Assembly: GCA_022496185.1 (NCBI GenBank)
Contig: WTXG01000037.1
Span: 1 to 64,000, forward strand
Direction of reading: 5' to 3'
Origin: Multifurca ochricompacta
Taxonomy: Eukaryota; Basidiomycota; Agaricomycetes; Russulales; Russulaceae
Length of the DNA stretch: 64,000 nt
In this document: positions 53,522-64,000 of the stretch, in pieces
Layout of the letters: the number at the start of each line of letters is the position of its first letter
Position numbering within the stretch: position 1 is the stretch's first letter
The notes under the pieces: generated by a model
Database searches by the model: none
Told to the model about the DNA's origin: nothing
The model's input: the letters and a program-made list of their open reading frames with translations, nothing else
Program-made: the position numbers and the translations under genes

Positions 53522-55080
53522 ATGCCGTCTGACAATGAATCTCTTGAGTACCTGTCGCCGGAATGAGAAGTAGAAGCAGAAGGATCAGTAACACCACCCA
53601 TTGAAATAACCTCACCTGCAACACGAAATCACTTTGCCCTCCTTGCAAGCAACTCCCTGACTGAAAGCATCTCCCGTGATGAACCCATGAACCCTGACTT
53701 CCTTCTTGAATCTTGACTGGAAGCAAGACTGCTCCAGGACACCTCACTGACATCCATCAACACCCATCTTGCAGCTGTGGCGACTTCATTCCCATTCATC
53801 CTCCCCACATGATTAACTGACAACGTTGAACCAGAGCTAAAGAGAAACGCGCATTGGTTGGAGATCAGACAAGAGAATGCACCTTTCCAAGGATACTGGG
53901 TTCCTTATAGGACTACCTGTATTGCCATCGACTTCTACCAAGGGACTTGGTATCACATCCGCCCTAATAAAGGACAAATAGAGGCCATCAGAGTAGCTCC
54001 TCACAAGACAGGACTCAATGCACCTAGCACCACCAGAACCCCACTAACCAAACAGGTCCTCCAGCCGCTATTCAAAGCGCTGCCTGCCGATACAGATCCC
54101 ACAGAAATGACAACCCTCCCAGAACCACAACCTAAACAAAGACAACGTTCGGTTAGCCCAGACAACCCAGATGAAGGACCTACCGCGATACTCGCCACAC
54201 CAAAGAGAGCACAACCAGAGGACGAATTGAAGGGGTACCACCCCTGTTCTTCAACGGAAACCGAGTGATGGCCGACAACTGGTAGACCCAGGTAGAACTT
54301 CATATCTTCTTGAATACTGAGGCCACAGTCATGAAGAACAAGATATCGAAAATATCATACATATTGGTGTTGATTAGAGGCCCCAAGGTTAGCTGATGGG
54401 TGACAGAACAAACAGGTGGTTAGCCAACGTGTCCCACTCCAAAATTCTAGAGCTGCACCCATGGGAGAAATTCTGACAAACATTCCTGACAGCCTTTGCT
54501 GATGTAGCCGCAGGACAAAAGGCATTACAGGAATTAGCAAATTTGAGAATGACAGGTGGAAATATGATGACTACATAGCCGACTTCCGAAGTCTCGCCAC
54601 TTGAGCTGAGTTGTACCTGGATGACCCTGCGACATGCCAAAACTTCCTCAAAGGGCTGCCACGAAAACTTGTGCAAACCATGGTAACCCAGGACACCCCC
54701 CAGACATTCACAACATGGCAGAATCGGCATGAAAGCATCATGCCAACTGGATTTTTATGCAGCGTATGTTTGGCGATAAAGTACCAGTCGGCAATAGAAA
54801 CAACAATTGAGGGAACAAGTTCACACTTCCTCATAGATGCAACCCAAATGCAATGGACGTCAATGTCATCAAAAAGGTGGTTACCACTGAGGAGAAAGAA
54901 CAATATAAGAAGGAGGGATGCTGCTTTGAGTGTGGATGCCGAGGACATCTAGTTCGTGATTGCCCCAATAAAAGACCTCGGCCAAGCACAAGCACCCCAA
55001 CCTGGACTGCCACGATCGCTGGAGTATCACAGACAACTGCGGAGGTACCCACTGGATCAGCTGCCTCAAACCAGCTGTGA
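53522..55080 (+). pseudogene. gag: gypsy D1 gag (broken)
   Basis: N-terminal part in one frame with TGA stops (from MPSDNESLEYLSPE; later FQGYWVPYRTTCIAIDFYQG, TWYHIRP). After frame changes, the capsid end YLDDPATCQNFLKGLPRKLV, and a CCHC knuckle CFECGCRGHLVRDC in the last frame, ending near 55080. 53402-53521 may be further upstream coding sequence. Confidence 0.78.
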
Positions 55081-55243
55081 ATATCACGGAACTTGCAGCA
55101 TCCCTGAAAACCATAACCGACAATCAACGCCTCGAGTTGCAAAATCACTTTAAAGATGATGAGGATTTTTATATTGCTTGAATGATGCAGCCTTCATTTG
55201 AGCACTAGTTTCACACCATGTATACATTTCACCAGTCCAAGCA

Positions 55244-55684
55244 ATGAAAGTATCTATCCCTCTACAAGGTGTGAAAGAAATGGCCAACATAGAAGCACTC
55301 ATTGATAGTGGTGCAACAGAAAACTTCATTAATTACAAGATGGTTATCAAACATCGACTTCTGACAAAGTGGCTCACAATCCCCAAGAAGCTGCACAATG
55401 CCGATGGAACACCTAATGCCACTCACAACATTGATCAATATGTTGATTTGGATATAATTACAAACAATGAACTTAAACGACATCGGTTTTATATTGCATC
55501 AATTGGAACCAACCAAATGATTTTAGGTTATCCATGGCTCACCACCAGTAATCTGCTTATAGATTGGATGCAAGGGCGCCTCATGCAGTTGATCCGACTC
55601 GGAGTACCAAGGGAATACATTAAGCGATTAAATATAGCCCAAGAACTAGCAATTAAGGCAAAAACCAATCTGGAGCGCCCTTGA
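55244..55684 (+). pseudogene. pol: gypsy D1 aspartic protease
   Basis: 146 codons open. Active site ALIDSGATENFINYKMV, then LHNADGTPNATHNIDQYVDL and MILGYPWLTTSNLLIDW. Typical of gypsy proteases. Not functional in context because gag and RT are broken. Confidence 0.85.
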
Positions 55685-55767
55685 GATCAGATAGTGCCAC
55701 AGAAATATCACTGACATCAAAAGGTGTTCAGCAACCAAGAGGCTCAACGATTCCCTGAGGCTAGACC

Positions 55768-57064
55768 TTGGGATCATCAATTGACTTAAAACCAGGAGCG
55801 CCTGCAACACTGGACTGTAAGATCTACCCACTAGGGCTAGGAGAACAAGACGCACTAAATAGGTTCTTGGAGGAACACTTACAGAAGGGGTACATCAGCA
55901 AGTCTAAATCACCATACACATCCCCATTCTTCTTCATTAAGAAGAAGGATGGGAAGCTGAGACCAGTCCAGGACTATTGCAAGCTCAACAAGTGGACAGT
56001 TCGAAATACATATCCCCTACCATTAATTCTGGAGCTAATAGATCGAGTCCACGGCAGCACCCTGTTCACAAAGATGGATGTCCGCTGGGGGTATAACAAC
56101 ATCCCATAGTTCCCGAAGACCAATGGAAGGCAGCCTTTAAACCAAGGTCTATACGAGCCTAATGTTATGTTCTTTGGCTTAACAAACTCCCCGGCAACAT
56201 TCCAGACTATGATGAATGCAGAATTTAGAGAGGAACTAAATGAGCAAGACAAAACTGGCAATGCTTGGTTCACTGTGTATATGGATGATATTCTCATCCA
56301 TACTGACCATGATCTCTGAAATCATCAATCCAAAGTTCACCGCATCCTCAATAAACTTAATAAACTAGATCTCTATCTTAAGCTGGAAAAATGTGCCTTC
56401 GAGCAGACACACATAGAATACCTTGGACTTATTCTGGAAGCGAACCAAGTGCACATGGATCTGATCAAAGTAGAAGGAGTCGCTACCTGGAAGGTACCTA
56501 CAACCGTGAAGGAGATCTGATCATTCTTAGGGTTTTGCCAATTCTATCATCGGTTCATTCAAGGTTTTAGCAAGATCGCGGCCCCATTAAATGCACTCAC
56601 AAGCACAAAACATCAGTGGAAGTGGACCACGACGGAGCAAGAAGCATTTGATACCCTCAAATGACAGGTCACCTCTCAGCCAGTGTTAATGCAGCCGAAC
56701 TTTGAAAAACCGTTCATTGTTGATGCAGATGTGTCAGGATATGCACTCGGAGCAACCCTCAGTCAAAAGGATTCGAAGGATGACTCCACCCTATTGCTTA
56801 CCTATCGAAGACTCTGGACACAACGCAGCAAAACTGGGACATCTATGATCACGAACTGTTTGCAATCATTATTGCCTTTAGATCTTGGCGCCACTATCTT
56901 CTAGGTGCTAAGCATAAGGCCCAAGTGCACACGGATCATAATAACCTCCAATACTTCAAGGAACCACAGAAACTAAACTGCCGACAAGCTAGATGGCTTC
57001 AAGAACTTGCTGATTTCGATTTTACACTTGAACACATTCCAGGGAACTTCATACAGTTGCAGAT
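55768..57064 (+). pseudogene. pol: gypsy D1 reverse transcriptase and RNase H (broken)
   Basis: [47 protein letters not shown], then a frame change near 56108, [15 protein letters not shown] and the catalytic YMDD (FTVYMDDILIHTDHD). TGA stops replace Arg near 56317, 56518 and 56662. RNase H has VDADVSGYALGATLSQKD, then a frame change, and HTDHNNLQYFKEPQKLN at 56925. Confidence 0.88.
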
Positions 57065-58462
57065 ATGCTCTCACGTCGACCAGACGCAGACCATGGCACA
57101 CAAGATAATGAGGAAGTTACAGTGCTACCAGCAGAATTGTTTATCAAGACGTCGCACTCGGAGAAACAGCCTTTTCTGGCTACCCTCCCTGAGCGACATG
57201 AGATCCTCCAACGTTATCATGATCACATCCTAGTGGGACATCCAGGCATCAACAAGACTACACAAGGAATTCAACGCAAATACGAAGGGAATGATCTAAA
57301 GGAATTTGTACACAATTATGTCAAAGGATGTGCCAAGTGTCAAGAGAATAAGCCAAAGCTTACAAAGAAGGCGCCAACTTTTCCCTTTGATGTACTGGCT
57401 ACGGTTGGCCTGTTTCAATACATTGCTATGGATCTAATTACGGATCTCCCACCATCCGGGAAATATGACGCAGTACTGACCATTGTAGATCAAGGATGCT
57501 CTAAGGCCACCCGGTTTATACCCTGCACCAAAGAGATTACTGGAGAGGGTATAGCTACCCTCTACTATTGCCACCTCTTCCCATTCTTTGGGATCCCACA
57601 GCAAATCATCTCAGATCACGATCCGCACTTCACATCGCACTTTGTGCATGTGCTTGCAAAAACTCTCCAGATTCAGCAAAATTTGTCTACAGCATTCCAC
57701 CCACAAATGGACGGCTCCAGTGAGCACATGAATCTCTGGCTAGAGCAATATCTACGACTTTGGATAAGCAACAATCAACATAGATGGTCAGAGTATTTGC
57801 CATTAGCTGAATATGTGCACAATTCATGGCCACATGACAAAACAAAGCTCTCCCCACATGCACTAATCCACAGCGTGCAGTTCAATTGGAAAGCGGAAGT
57901 TACTGACTCTGGTGTACCTCAGGTAGACAAGCGATTACGTGATCTACACGATGTGCACTTGCGTGCGGAGAATGCATTCAAAAGAACAGCAGACCAACTG
58001 ACCCGCCCACAACTAGCAATTGGATCGCAAGTCTGGCTGGAAGGGAAACACCTCAAAACACATTTCCCCTCCTCGAAGCTAGCCCCTTGCTGCTACGGAC
58101 CATTCATGATCTTGGCCTGTATCTCGCCAGTTGCTTATCAACTAGACCTACCATCTCATATGAAGATCCACGATGCCTTCCACATCAACCTGTTATTGGC
58201 TTATCACGAAACCGACGCCCACGGTCCCAACTACATGAGGCCCCCACCTGATCTCATTAACCACGAGGAAGAATATGAAATAGATGCTATTTTGAATCAC
58301 CGTCTTTATGGCTGCGCGAAGAAACTGCAATATCTGGTCAGTTGGAAAGGCTATCTGGCCAGTGACAACTCGTGGGTGGACAAGGCCGATTGCCATGCAC
58401 CGGACCTCCTCAAGTCCTATTCTACCTCACTGTCAAGGTGCCAGGGTTGGCACCACTCTTAA
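57065..58462 (+). CDS. pol: gypsy D1 integrase with chromodomain, open frame
   Basis: 465 codons without a stop, although the rest of the element is broken. It starts in the RNase H end (MLSRRPDAD); the ATG is probably only a Met inside pol. HHCC region HDHILVGHPGINKTTQ...CAKCQENK; triad Asp (AMDLITDLPPSG), Asp (SDHDPHFTSHF), Glu (GSSEHMNLWLEQYLRLW); GPF module (CCYGPFMILA); chromodomain YEIDAILNHRLYG, LQYLVSWKGYLASDNSWVD. As part of a pol polyprotein it would insert cDNA into the genome; the chromodomain would steer it to chromatin. It is unlikely to be made on its own. Confidence 0.85.
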   Translation: MLSRRPDADHGTQDNEEVTVLPAELFIKTSHSEKQPFLATLPERHEILQRYHDHILVGHPGINKTTQGIQRKYEGNDLKEFVHNYVKGCAKCQENKPKLTKKAPTFPFDVLATVGLFQYIAMDLITDLPPSGKYDAVLTIVDQGCSKATRFIPCTKEITGEGIATLYYCHLFPFFGIPQQIISDHDPHFTSHFVHVLAKTLQIQQNLSTAFHPQMDGSSEHMNLWLEQYLRLWISNNQHRWSEYLPLAEYVHNSWPHDKTKLSPHALIHSVQFNWKAEVTDSGVPQVDKRLRDLHDVHLRAENAFKRTADQLTRPQLAIGSQVWLEGKHLKTHFPSSKLAPCCYGPFMILACISPVAYQLDLPSHMKIHDAFHINLLLAYHETDAHGPNYMRPPPDLINHEEEYEIDAILNHRLYGCAKKLQYLVSWKGYLASDNSWVDKADCHAPDLLKSYSTSLSRCQGWHHS

Positions 58463-58633
58463 GATGGGGCACAATTTCACTGATTTGACCCATAGCCTGT
58501 CACCATTACCAATACCTTTTATAATGGCTCGAATCAAACACACAACCCGACTCTTTCAACCAAGAAAGTTATCCAAAGTAACCCCCAGAATGAGTACAAC
58601 ACCCTCTAAACAGACCCCTTCTACCTTGCAGAT

Positions 58634-59253
58634 ATGTCTATCATTTCACCAACTGTAGAAGCCATCAATGATGCTGCAACCTTGGCAGCCCTCAAGTACC
58701 CCCACAATGCACCGATGCTTCCCCTGACCCCGATTGCATCCTCAACCACCACTCATTTCTCCTTCATCATGGAGGATCAGCCTACCCAGAACCTAACTGA
58801 CACCACTACACCAGCTGTCCACACTCAGAGTTCTGAACTACAGGCTCCAGACCAAGTACTGACCACACCTCAAGAATCTAGAGTGCATCTGGAGGCTAAA
58901 ATTAATATTGCTAATGACGAATATTCTGAAGACAATAGATCAGCATCCCCAGAGCTGGGTCAACTACCAGGAGACAAAGCAATAAACCGAGACACGGACA
59001 ATGTCAATCGCTACGACGATCCAGGAGCTCCATTCACACACAACCATGAGAACTCTCCCTTCCATTTTCCCCAACTAATTGCTGACAGCCTTGGACATAT
59101 GGCCAAAGCCCATTATATTACCTTTGAATATTGATGTGCAGACCCCTGGATCACCTGTACCATGGGAGCCCACCAGCCTAACTTTTACTTCCCCTTACAT
59201 ACTGATTCCCACCCTCAATATGCACGCGGCGCAAACCCGATACTCAACCTCTC
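58634..59253 (+). pseudogene. D-type ORF3, truncated by gypsy C3
   Basis: ATG 172 bp after the integrase stop. 166 codons, then TGA, after which the same frame goes on (CADPWITCTMG) until the C3 LTR cuts it. Start MSIISPTVEAINDAATLAAL is shared with D2. The middle is acidic and Ser/Thr-rich. The segment HENSPFHFPQLIADSLGHMA then KAHYITFEY aligns in layout with NPNSSMYFPLDLTMADG then AKYIFYTN of the C-type ORF3, so the two are probably homologous. The helical and Cys/His parts are not present. Confidence 0.65.
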
Positions 59254-59850
59254 TGTTACGACCAGGACCGAGTGACCCTGTTTTCTTTACCCTTCCTAAC
59301 CCAAACCCTCTTCTCCCACCGACCCTCCACTTCCTGATCATGTCTCCGTCCTGGGACCCATCACATGCCTTACGTCCTTCCCCATGACTGCCTTTGTATA
59401 TGTTGACCTGTTGTTTACACCTGCTTATGTTTACCCTTATCTCTTTATCTCTAAGACTGGACACTTACTTAATTCCCTATCAGAAGCCAGGCTTTATGCC
59501 CTCTGCTTCCGTATATTCGGGCCCACTTGACTCCATACTCCTTATCTTTAGACGCCCACTCGATTACATATATAAGTCCACCGTAGCTACATTGTAGACC
59601 TCAGACTTGACTTATTGAATACATCGGTGCTTGTCTTCTGGACATTCCCTTTGAATCTCTGACTCGTCCGTCTCAGTGCTTTTGGCACTTTCCACTTAAC
59701 ATTGTCTTGGAGTACAGCCTCCTTGACTTTGACCCATTCCCCTTGGACTCCAAGAAGCCTTATTGGTTTCTTATCTGAACCCACAAAGTATGCTGTCACA
59801 CAAGTCATGTGGAATGTCCCACACTGGATGTAACATCAAGTCGAGTCTCC
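59254..59850 (+). repeat. 5' LTR and primer site of gypsy C3
   Basis: LTR 59254-59835 (582 bp), TGTTACGACCAGGACC...CACTGGATGTAACA; TATATAA at 59569-59575. The following TCAAGTCGAGTCTCC (59836-59850) pairs over 7 nt with GACTTGA at 59604-59610, about 30 nt downstream of the TATA box. Confidence 0.88.
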
Positions 59851-59854
59851 CATC

Positions 59855-61369
59855 ATGGCTTCATCCAGCTGCAGCCAGACCTTGTTTAAAGAAGAGCTCA
59901 TCGACTGCAGAGAAGAAAATAATCTTTCACAACAGACACTTGGCTCTGCCGTCTGGAAAGATTTTGAGTCCAAGTTTGGATACTACATCTATCACGATGG
60001 AAGATACCAACTGGTAGAATACGACGACAAGAAAAGAGTCTGGTATCGTATCCAATACTTGGAACGACAACACTCTTGGGTCACTACAGGACCCGCCCCG
60101 CCAGATTTTGGATTAGGACCGTGGAGAGAGAATCCCCTGGCCATTATCACAGACTCTGAAGAAGAGTACATAGAACAAGAACAAAGTGATGATGCACTGC
60201 CATTAGCCATTGCTACCTCAGTTGCACCAGAGATTGCTACAATCAGAGCCCCTGCATTAGCAACTCCCCAGATATCTATACGATCCACTGATACCGTCCA
60301 CCCCACCATCATGTCTACAATCACGGCACAACTCCCTGACCCCACTCCCAACCCTCCACCTCCTCCCACCATAACTACCTCAAATATCCCGCCCCCATCA
60401 GGGTGGCTCTCAGGAGTATTGCCCCAGATGTTCACAGGAGATCGCTCCCAGAGTAAGAAATTCATGTTGGAGTTCACTACATTCAAGAACTTCAACCATG
60501 ATGTCCCACAAATCATCAACCCCTTCCAGCACGCCAACCTCTTCCTTTCCCTTATCAGAGGCGATGCAGTAGACAATTGGACTATGGAGCAATTGGAGTG
60601 GCTGAATGAGCAAGTTGAAAGTGGACGTCATACCACGAGCAAAGGCCTATGGGAGACTATTGCCCAAAGGTTCAAAGATGTGTTCACGGATGGGCAGGCG
60701 AAGCAGAAAGCAGTGAGAGAATTGAAATCGCTGAAAATGGAAAAAGGAGAGCTCAATGCCTATGTGGCAAAGTTTAGAAGCCTGGCCAATTGAGCAGGAT
60801 ATGACACCAATGAGGAAGCTACCCTGGACCTCTTCTCCCAGGGTCTGCCGAACCCTCTCATCAAAAACATCATCCAATTCCATCACCCACAGGATTGGGA
60901 TGTGTGGGTTGATGCTGCATGAAGGCAGCAGCAGGATTACCTAGACTTCCAGACATGCTTTGGAGTTGATACAAAGAAGGGAAAGACTCGAGACCAGTGG
61001 AAGACCACATTTGGAATCAAACCAACACATATTACACAGAGGGACCCCAATGTGATGGATACCTCAGCTGACAGAGTATGAGCAAGGGCCATACTTACAG
61101 AAGACAAACAATTGGCACTTATGAAAGAAGGGCGGTGCTTCCACTGCAAAGCTCAAGGGCATATGTCTCGAGATTGCCCAAAGAAGGGCGCACAAGTCGC
61201 AGAAGCTACCATGACCACCGCGACCCCCATTCACAATAACCCACCTACCGTAGACAAACAAACCAAGGAGGAAAAGGCCCAGGATATATGGGCAAAGATG
61301 ATGAAAGAAAGTGAGGAGGTGCGCGCCATCCTGGTGGAAAAGGCGTTTGCGAAAAAGGATTTTTGTTAA
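59855..61369 (+). pseudogene. gag: gypsy C3 gag
   Basis: Starts MASSSCSQTLFKEELIDCRE. Open for 312 codons, then TGA at 60791, 60920 and 61079, all at Arg positions of the family. Capsid region MLEFTTFKNFNHDVPQIINP, DNWTMEQLEWLNEQVE, ELNAYVAKFRSLAN, FSQGLPNPLIKNIIQFHHP. CCHC knuckle CFHCKAQGHMSRDC. Ends AFAKKDFC, TAA at 61367-61369. With three CGA codons restored it would be complete. Confidence 0.92.
61357..61363 (+). promoter_or_regulatory. Candidate -1 frameshift site, gypsy C3
   Basis: G GAT TTT in the gag frame, two codons before the stop. After a -1 slip the frame runs into SSTLSAWVRALHVTS and the protease. Confidence 0.55.
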
Positions 61370-62039
61370 GCTCTACCCTGTCGGCCTGGGTGCGAGCACT
61401 CCATGTCACCTCTGTGTATACTAGTTGATTCAAGTCATTAAAAATACCAGTGCATTTCGAAACTACACAGAGGATGGCTGATCGAGGCATCTTAGTGGAC
61501 TCTGGAGCCACAGATAACTTCATCAGTCCACAACTGATCAGAACCTTAGGGTTAGGGATGCTGGCACTCCCTCAAGAAAAAAATATTTGGAATATTGACG
61601 GGACAGCCAATCATGCTGGAAAGATTACACACTATACTGACCTAAACATCCAAGTTGGAGAAGCGACAAAAACCATCTGCTTTTTGGTCACCAACTTAGG
61701 GAGTGAAGATCTTATTTTGGGATACCCATGGCTGGCAGCCTTTGCACCCAAGATCAATTGGGCTGACACAACGATGGACAAGGACTCTTATCCAACCATC
61801 ATCATGTCACTTGGATATGACTATGCAATCCGACATTCGATAAACATCATGAGAGCAGACGAGGAAGAGGACCAAAGCCATGGTTATGTCACTAAAGCGT
61901 CGGAATTGGCCCAGAAAGCAACACAGGGGCAGGCAGAAAAGACTTACAGTGATGTAGTGCCACATGTCTATCATTGGCATTGGAAGGTGTTCTCTGAAGA
62001 GGAATCCCAACGTTTTCCCCCTGTATGACCCTGGGACCA
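61370..62039 (+). pseudogene. pol: gypsy C3 aspartic protease
   Basis: After the overlap, ALHVTSVYTS, TGA at 61426 (Arg in the family), then open from 61450: active site DSGATDNFISPQLI, NIWNIDGTANHAGKI, LILGYPWLAAFAPKINW and the linker to RT (HWKVFSEEESQRFPP), TGA at 62026. Confidence 0.9.
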
Positions 62040-63330
62040 TGCCATTGACTTCCTACCTGATACACCGGCAGCAATAGACTGCAAAATCTATCCACTGTCC
62101 CAATCCGAACAAGTGGCTCTTACAGAATTCCTCAAAGAGCACCTGACGAAGGGGTATATCTGTCCATCTAAGTCACCGTATGCATCTCCCTTCTTCTTTA
62201 TCAAAAAGAAGGATGGCAGACTATGACCAGTCCAAGACTATCGACGGATCAATGCCTACACTGTGAAAAACACTTATCCCTTACCCCTCATCTCTGAACT
62301 CATTGACACCATGAGAGACAAGTCCCTCTTCTCAAAAATGGATGTACATTGGGGTTACAACAACATTAGAATCAAAGAGGGGGACCAATGCAAGGCGGCA
62401 TTTAAGATGAACCAGGGGCTGTTTGAGCCAAATGTTATGTTCTTTGGACTTACGAACTCACCAGCAACATTCCAGGCTATGATGAATCACATCTTCCATG
62501 ATCTCATCCTTACTGGAGAAGTAGTGGTCTACATGGATGATATCTTGGTCGCAACCACCAACAACCTAGATCACCACCAAGAATGAGTACATCAGGTATT
62601 GGATCTCTTACACGAACACAACCTGTACTTGAAACCAGCCAAATGTTCCTTTGAACAACAAAGCGTCAAATATCTTGGGGTTATCCTGGAGGGAGGACAA
62701 GTGCACATGGATCCTGTTAAAGTACAGGGAATCCGAGAATGGCCTATACCAACCTGCGTCAAAGACATCCAATCGTTCATTGGATTTTGCAATTTCTATC
62801 AACACTTCATCAAAGGATTTTTGGGTATCACACGACCATTAAACCATCTCCTGAAAAAGGATGTGCCATGGCACTGGGACACAGTACAACAGCAGGCATT
62901 CAAACAGATTAGGAACCTGGTTGGCTCAGAACCAGTACTCATCCAACCTGATCTGAGTCATCCCTTTGAATTAGAGGTGGACACCTCCCACTTTGCAACA
63001 GAGCAGTGTTATATCAGAAGGACGCTGCGCAAATACTTCATCCAGTAGCATACTATTCAGAAACCTTTTCACCAGCTGAGCGAAACTACGACATCTGGGA
63101 CAGAGAACTACTGGCCATAGTCAAGGCATTGCGACACTGGTGACCCTATCTAGCCAGAACCCCTCATAAAACCATCATCCACACCGACCACTCCAACTTA
63201 CTCTACTGGAAGGAACCTCATAAGATCAGTTGGTGTGTGGCACGGGAAGTCCTGGAGCTAGAAGAATACAACTTCACCCTAAAACACATCGCCAGGAGTC
63301 AAAATGCATGGGCAGATGCACTGTCACGAA
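62040..63330 (+). pseudogene. pol: gypsy C3 reverse transcriptase and RNase H
   Basis: [46 protein letters not shown] at 62224, [31 protein letters not shown], catalytic YMDD ([15 protein letters not shown]), TGA at 62584, then the thumb and RNase H (EVDTSHFAT). A 1-bp deletion near 63000 shifts the frame; RNase H continues as [17 protein letters not shown] at 63141, and HTDHSNLLYWKEPHK. Confidence 0.9.
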
Positions 63331-64000
63331 GACCAGATATGCACACAGGGGAAGACGACAATGACAACATCACGGTGCTCCCAGAAGAAGTGTTCATGAG
63401 AACCACCATTGTCAGTCTCCATGATATGGACCTATGGGCACAGGTTTCACAGAATATGAACCCCATGCTTTGCCACTCATGGGCCAATGCACATAACCTA
63501 AAGAAATCAATGGCCTCTGGTGGAAAGACGGGGATCGACTTGTTGTCACTGGTGGCAACAACATTAAGAGGGGGGTGATCCATTTTCACCACGACCTCCC
63601 TTCTGCAGGCCACCCTGGCATTGCCAATACCTACGCCCTTGCCAAATGAGATTACTGGTGGCCCAACATGAAAAAGGATGTTGAAAACTACGTGAAAGGA
63701 TGTGCAGCATGTCAGGCAAACAAAGTCAACACACACCCGAAAGTCCCACCAATACACCCCATCACTCCCACAGCATCGACTCCATTCCAAACCATTGCCA
63801 TGGATTTCATAGTCAAACTCCCTGAGTCACAAGGATTCAACTCCATCCTCATGATCACGGACCACGACTACTCCAAAGCGGCCCTATTCATACCCTGTAA
63901 GGAGACCATTACCACAGAAGGAGTTGCAAAACTATACCTAGATCATGTTTACCACCATTATGGACTCCCCAACAAAATCATATCTGACCGGGACACCTGC
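63331..64000 (+). pseudogene. pol: gypsy C3 integrase, N-terminal part
   Basis: DALSRRPDMHTGEDDNDNIT, SLHDMDLWAQVSQNMNPML, 1-bp deletion near 63505, then RGVIHFHHDLPSAGHPGIAN, TGA at 63647 (Arg of AKRDYWWPN), CAACQANK, first Asp AMDFIVKLPESQG, and SDRDT at the window edge. Confidence 0.9.

Larger units (their letters stand above)
53402..59253 (+). mobile_element. Ty3/gypsy D1, LTRs missing
   Basis: Plus-strand gypsy of the D lineage: gag, protease, RT, RNase H, integrase, chromodomain and the start of a D-type ORF3. The left end is at LTR-X and the right end is cut by the 5' LTR of gypsy C3, so no LTR of its own is seen. Confidence 0.9.
59254..64000 (+). mobile_element. Ty3/gypsy C3, 5' part, runs off the window
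   Basis: 5' LTR, primer site, gag, protease, RT, RNase H and integrase up to the second catalytic Asp. Nine premature TGA stops, all at Arg positions, and two 1-bp deletions (near 63000 and 63505). ORF3 and the 3' LTR would lie beyond 64000. Confidence 0.93.

Noticed and set aside
53361..53823. Minus-strand ORFs of 130 and 64 codons
   Set aside because: They cross the LTR-X edge and run antisense to the gypsy D1 gag. No support as genes.

Overview
The window is a nest of transposable elements from a fungus, most likely a basidiomycete (Agaricomycete-like). I see no host gene in 64 kb. The guide is the element mix: chromodomain-bearing Ty3/gypsy elements, Ty1/copia elements, a Tc1/mariner remnant, hAT-type MITEs and tRNA-derived short repeats. 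The organism assignment is an inference.

Layout. 1-4041: 3' part of gypsy copy A (+). 4049-5230: fragments of a MITE and of LTRs. 5231-7660: 3' end of gypsy C4 (-). 7661-10918: an element with long imperfect inverted ends, carrying two oppositely oriented tRNA-like repeats, a partial LTR and a minisatellite. 10919-13488: gypsy D2 (-). 13489-14576: low-complexity DNA and a second minisatellite array. 14577-31850: gypsy B (-), broken by a MITE, two solo LTRs and an LTR (19164-28376) that itself contains the complete gypsy C1 (20307-28310). 31851-52092: gypsy C2 (-), broken by an LTR that contains copia-2 (32583-39081), by a solo LTR, and by the intact copia-1 (42495-49096). 52095-52818: Tc1/mariner remnant. 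52819-53401: a solo LTR. 53402-59253: gypsy D1 (+). 59254-64000: gypsy C3 (+), running off the window.

Families. A and C are sister gypsy lineages with gag, pol (protease, RT, RNase H, integrase, chromodomain) and a third ORF after pol. That ORF (412 aa in the only uninterrupted copy) combines a conserved N-terminal block, a helical segment and four Cys/His clusters. Lineage D carries a related but divergent ORF in the same place. Lineage B lacks it. I do not recognise this protein, and it is the best candidate here for an undescribed component. Copia-1 has identical-looking 511-bp LTRs, a perfect 5-bp target duplication and an uninterrupted 1454-codon gag-pol, so it looks recent and possibly active.

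Decay. The gypsy copies are broken mainly by TGA stops at arginine positions where sister copies keep CGA or show TGN/CAN, as expected from mutation of methylated CpG. Copia-2 is instead broken mostly by short indels. Five-bp target duplications let most insertions be ordered, up to four levels deep.
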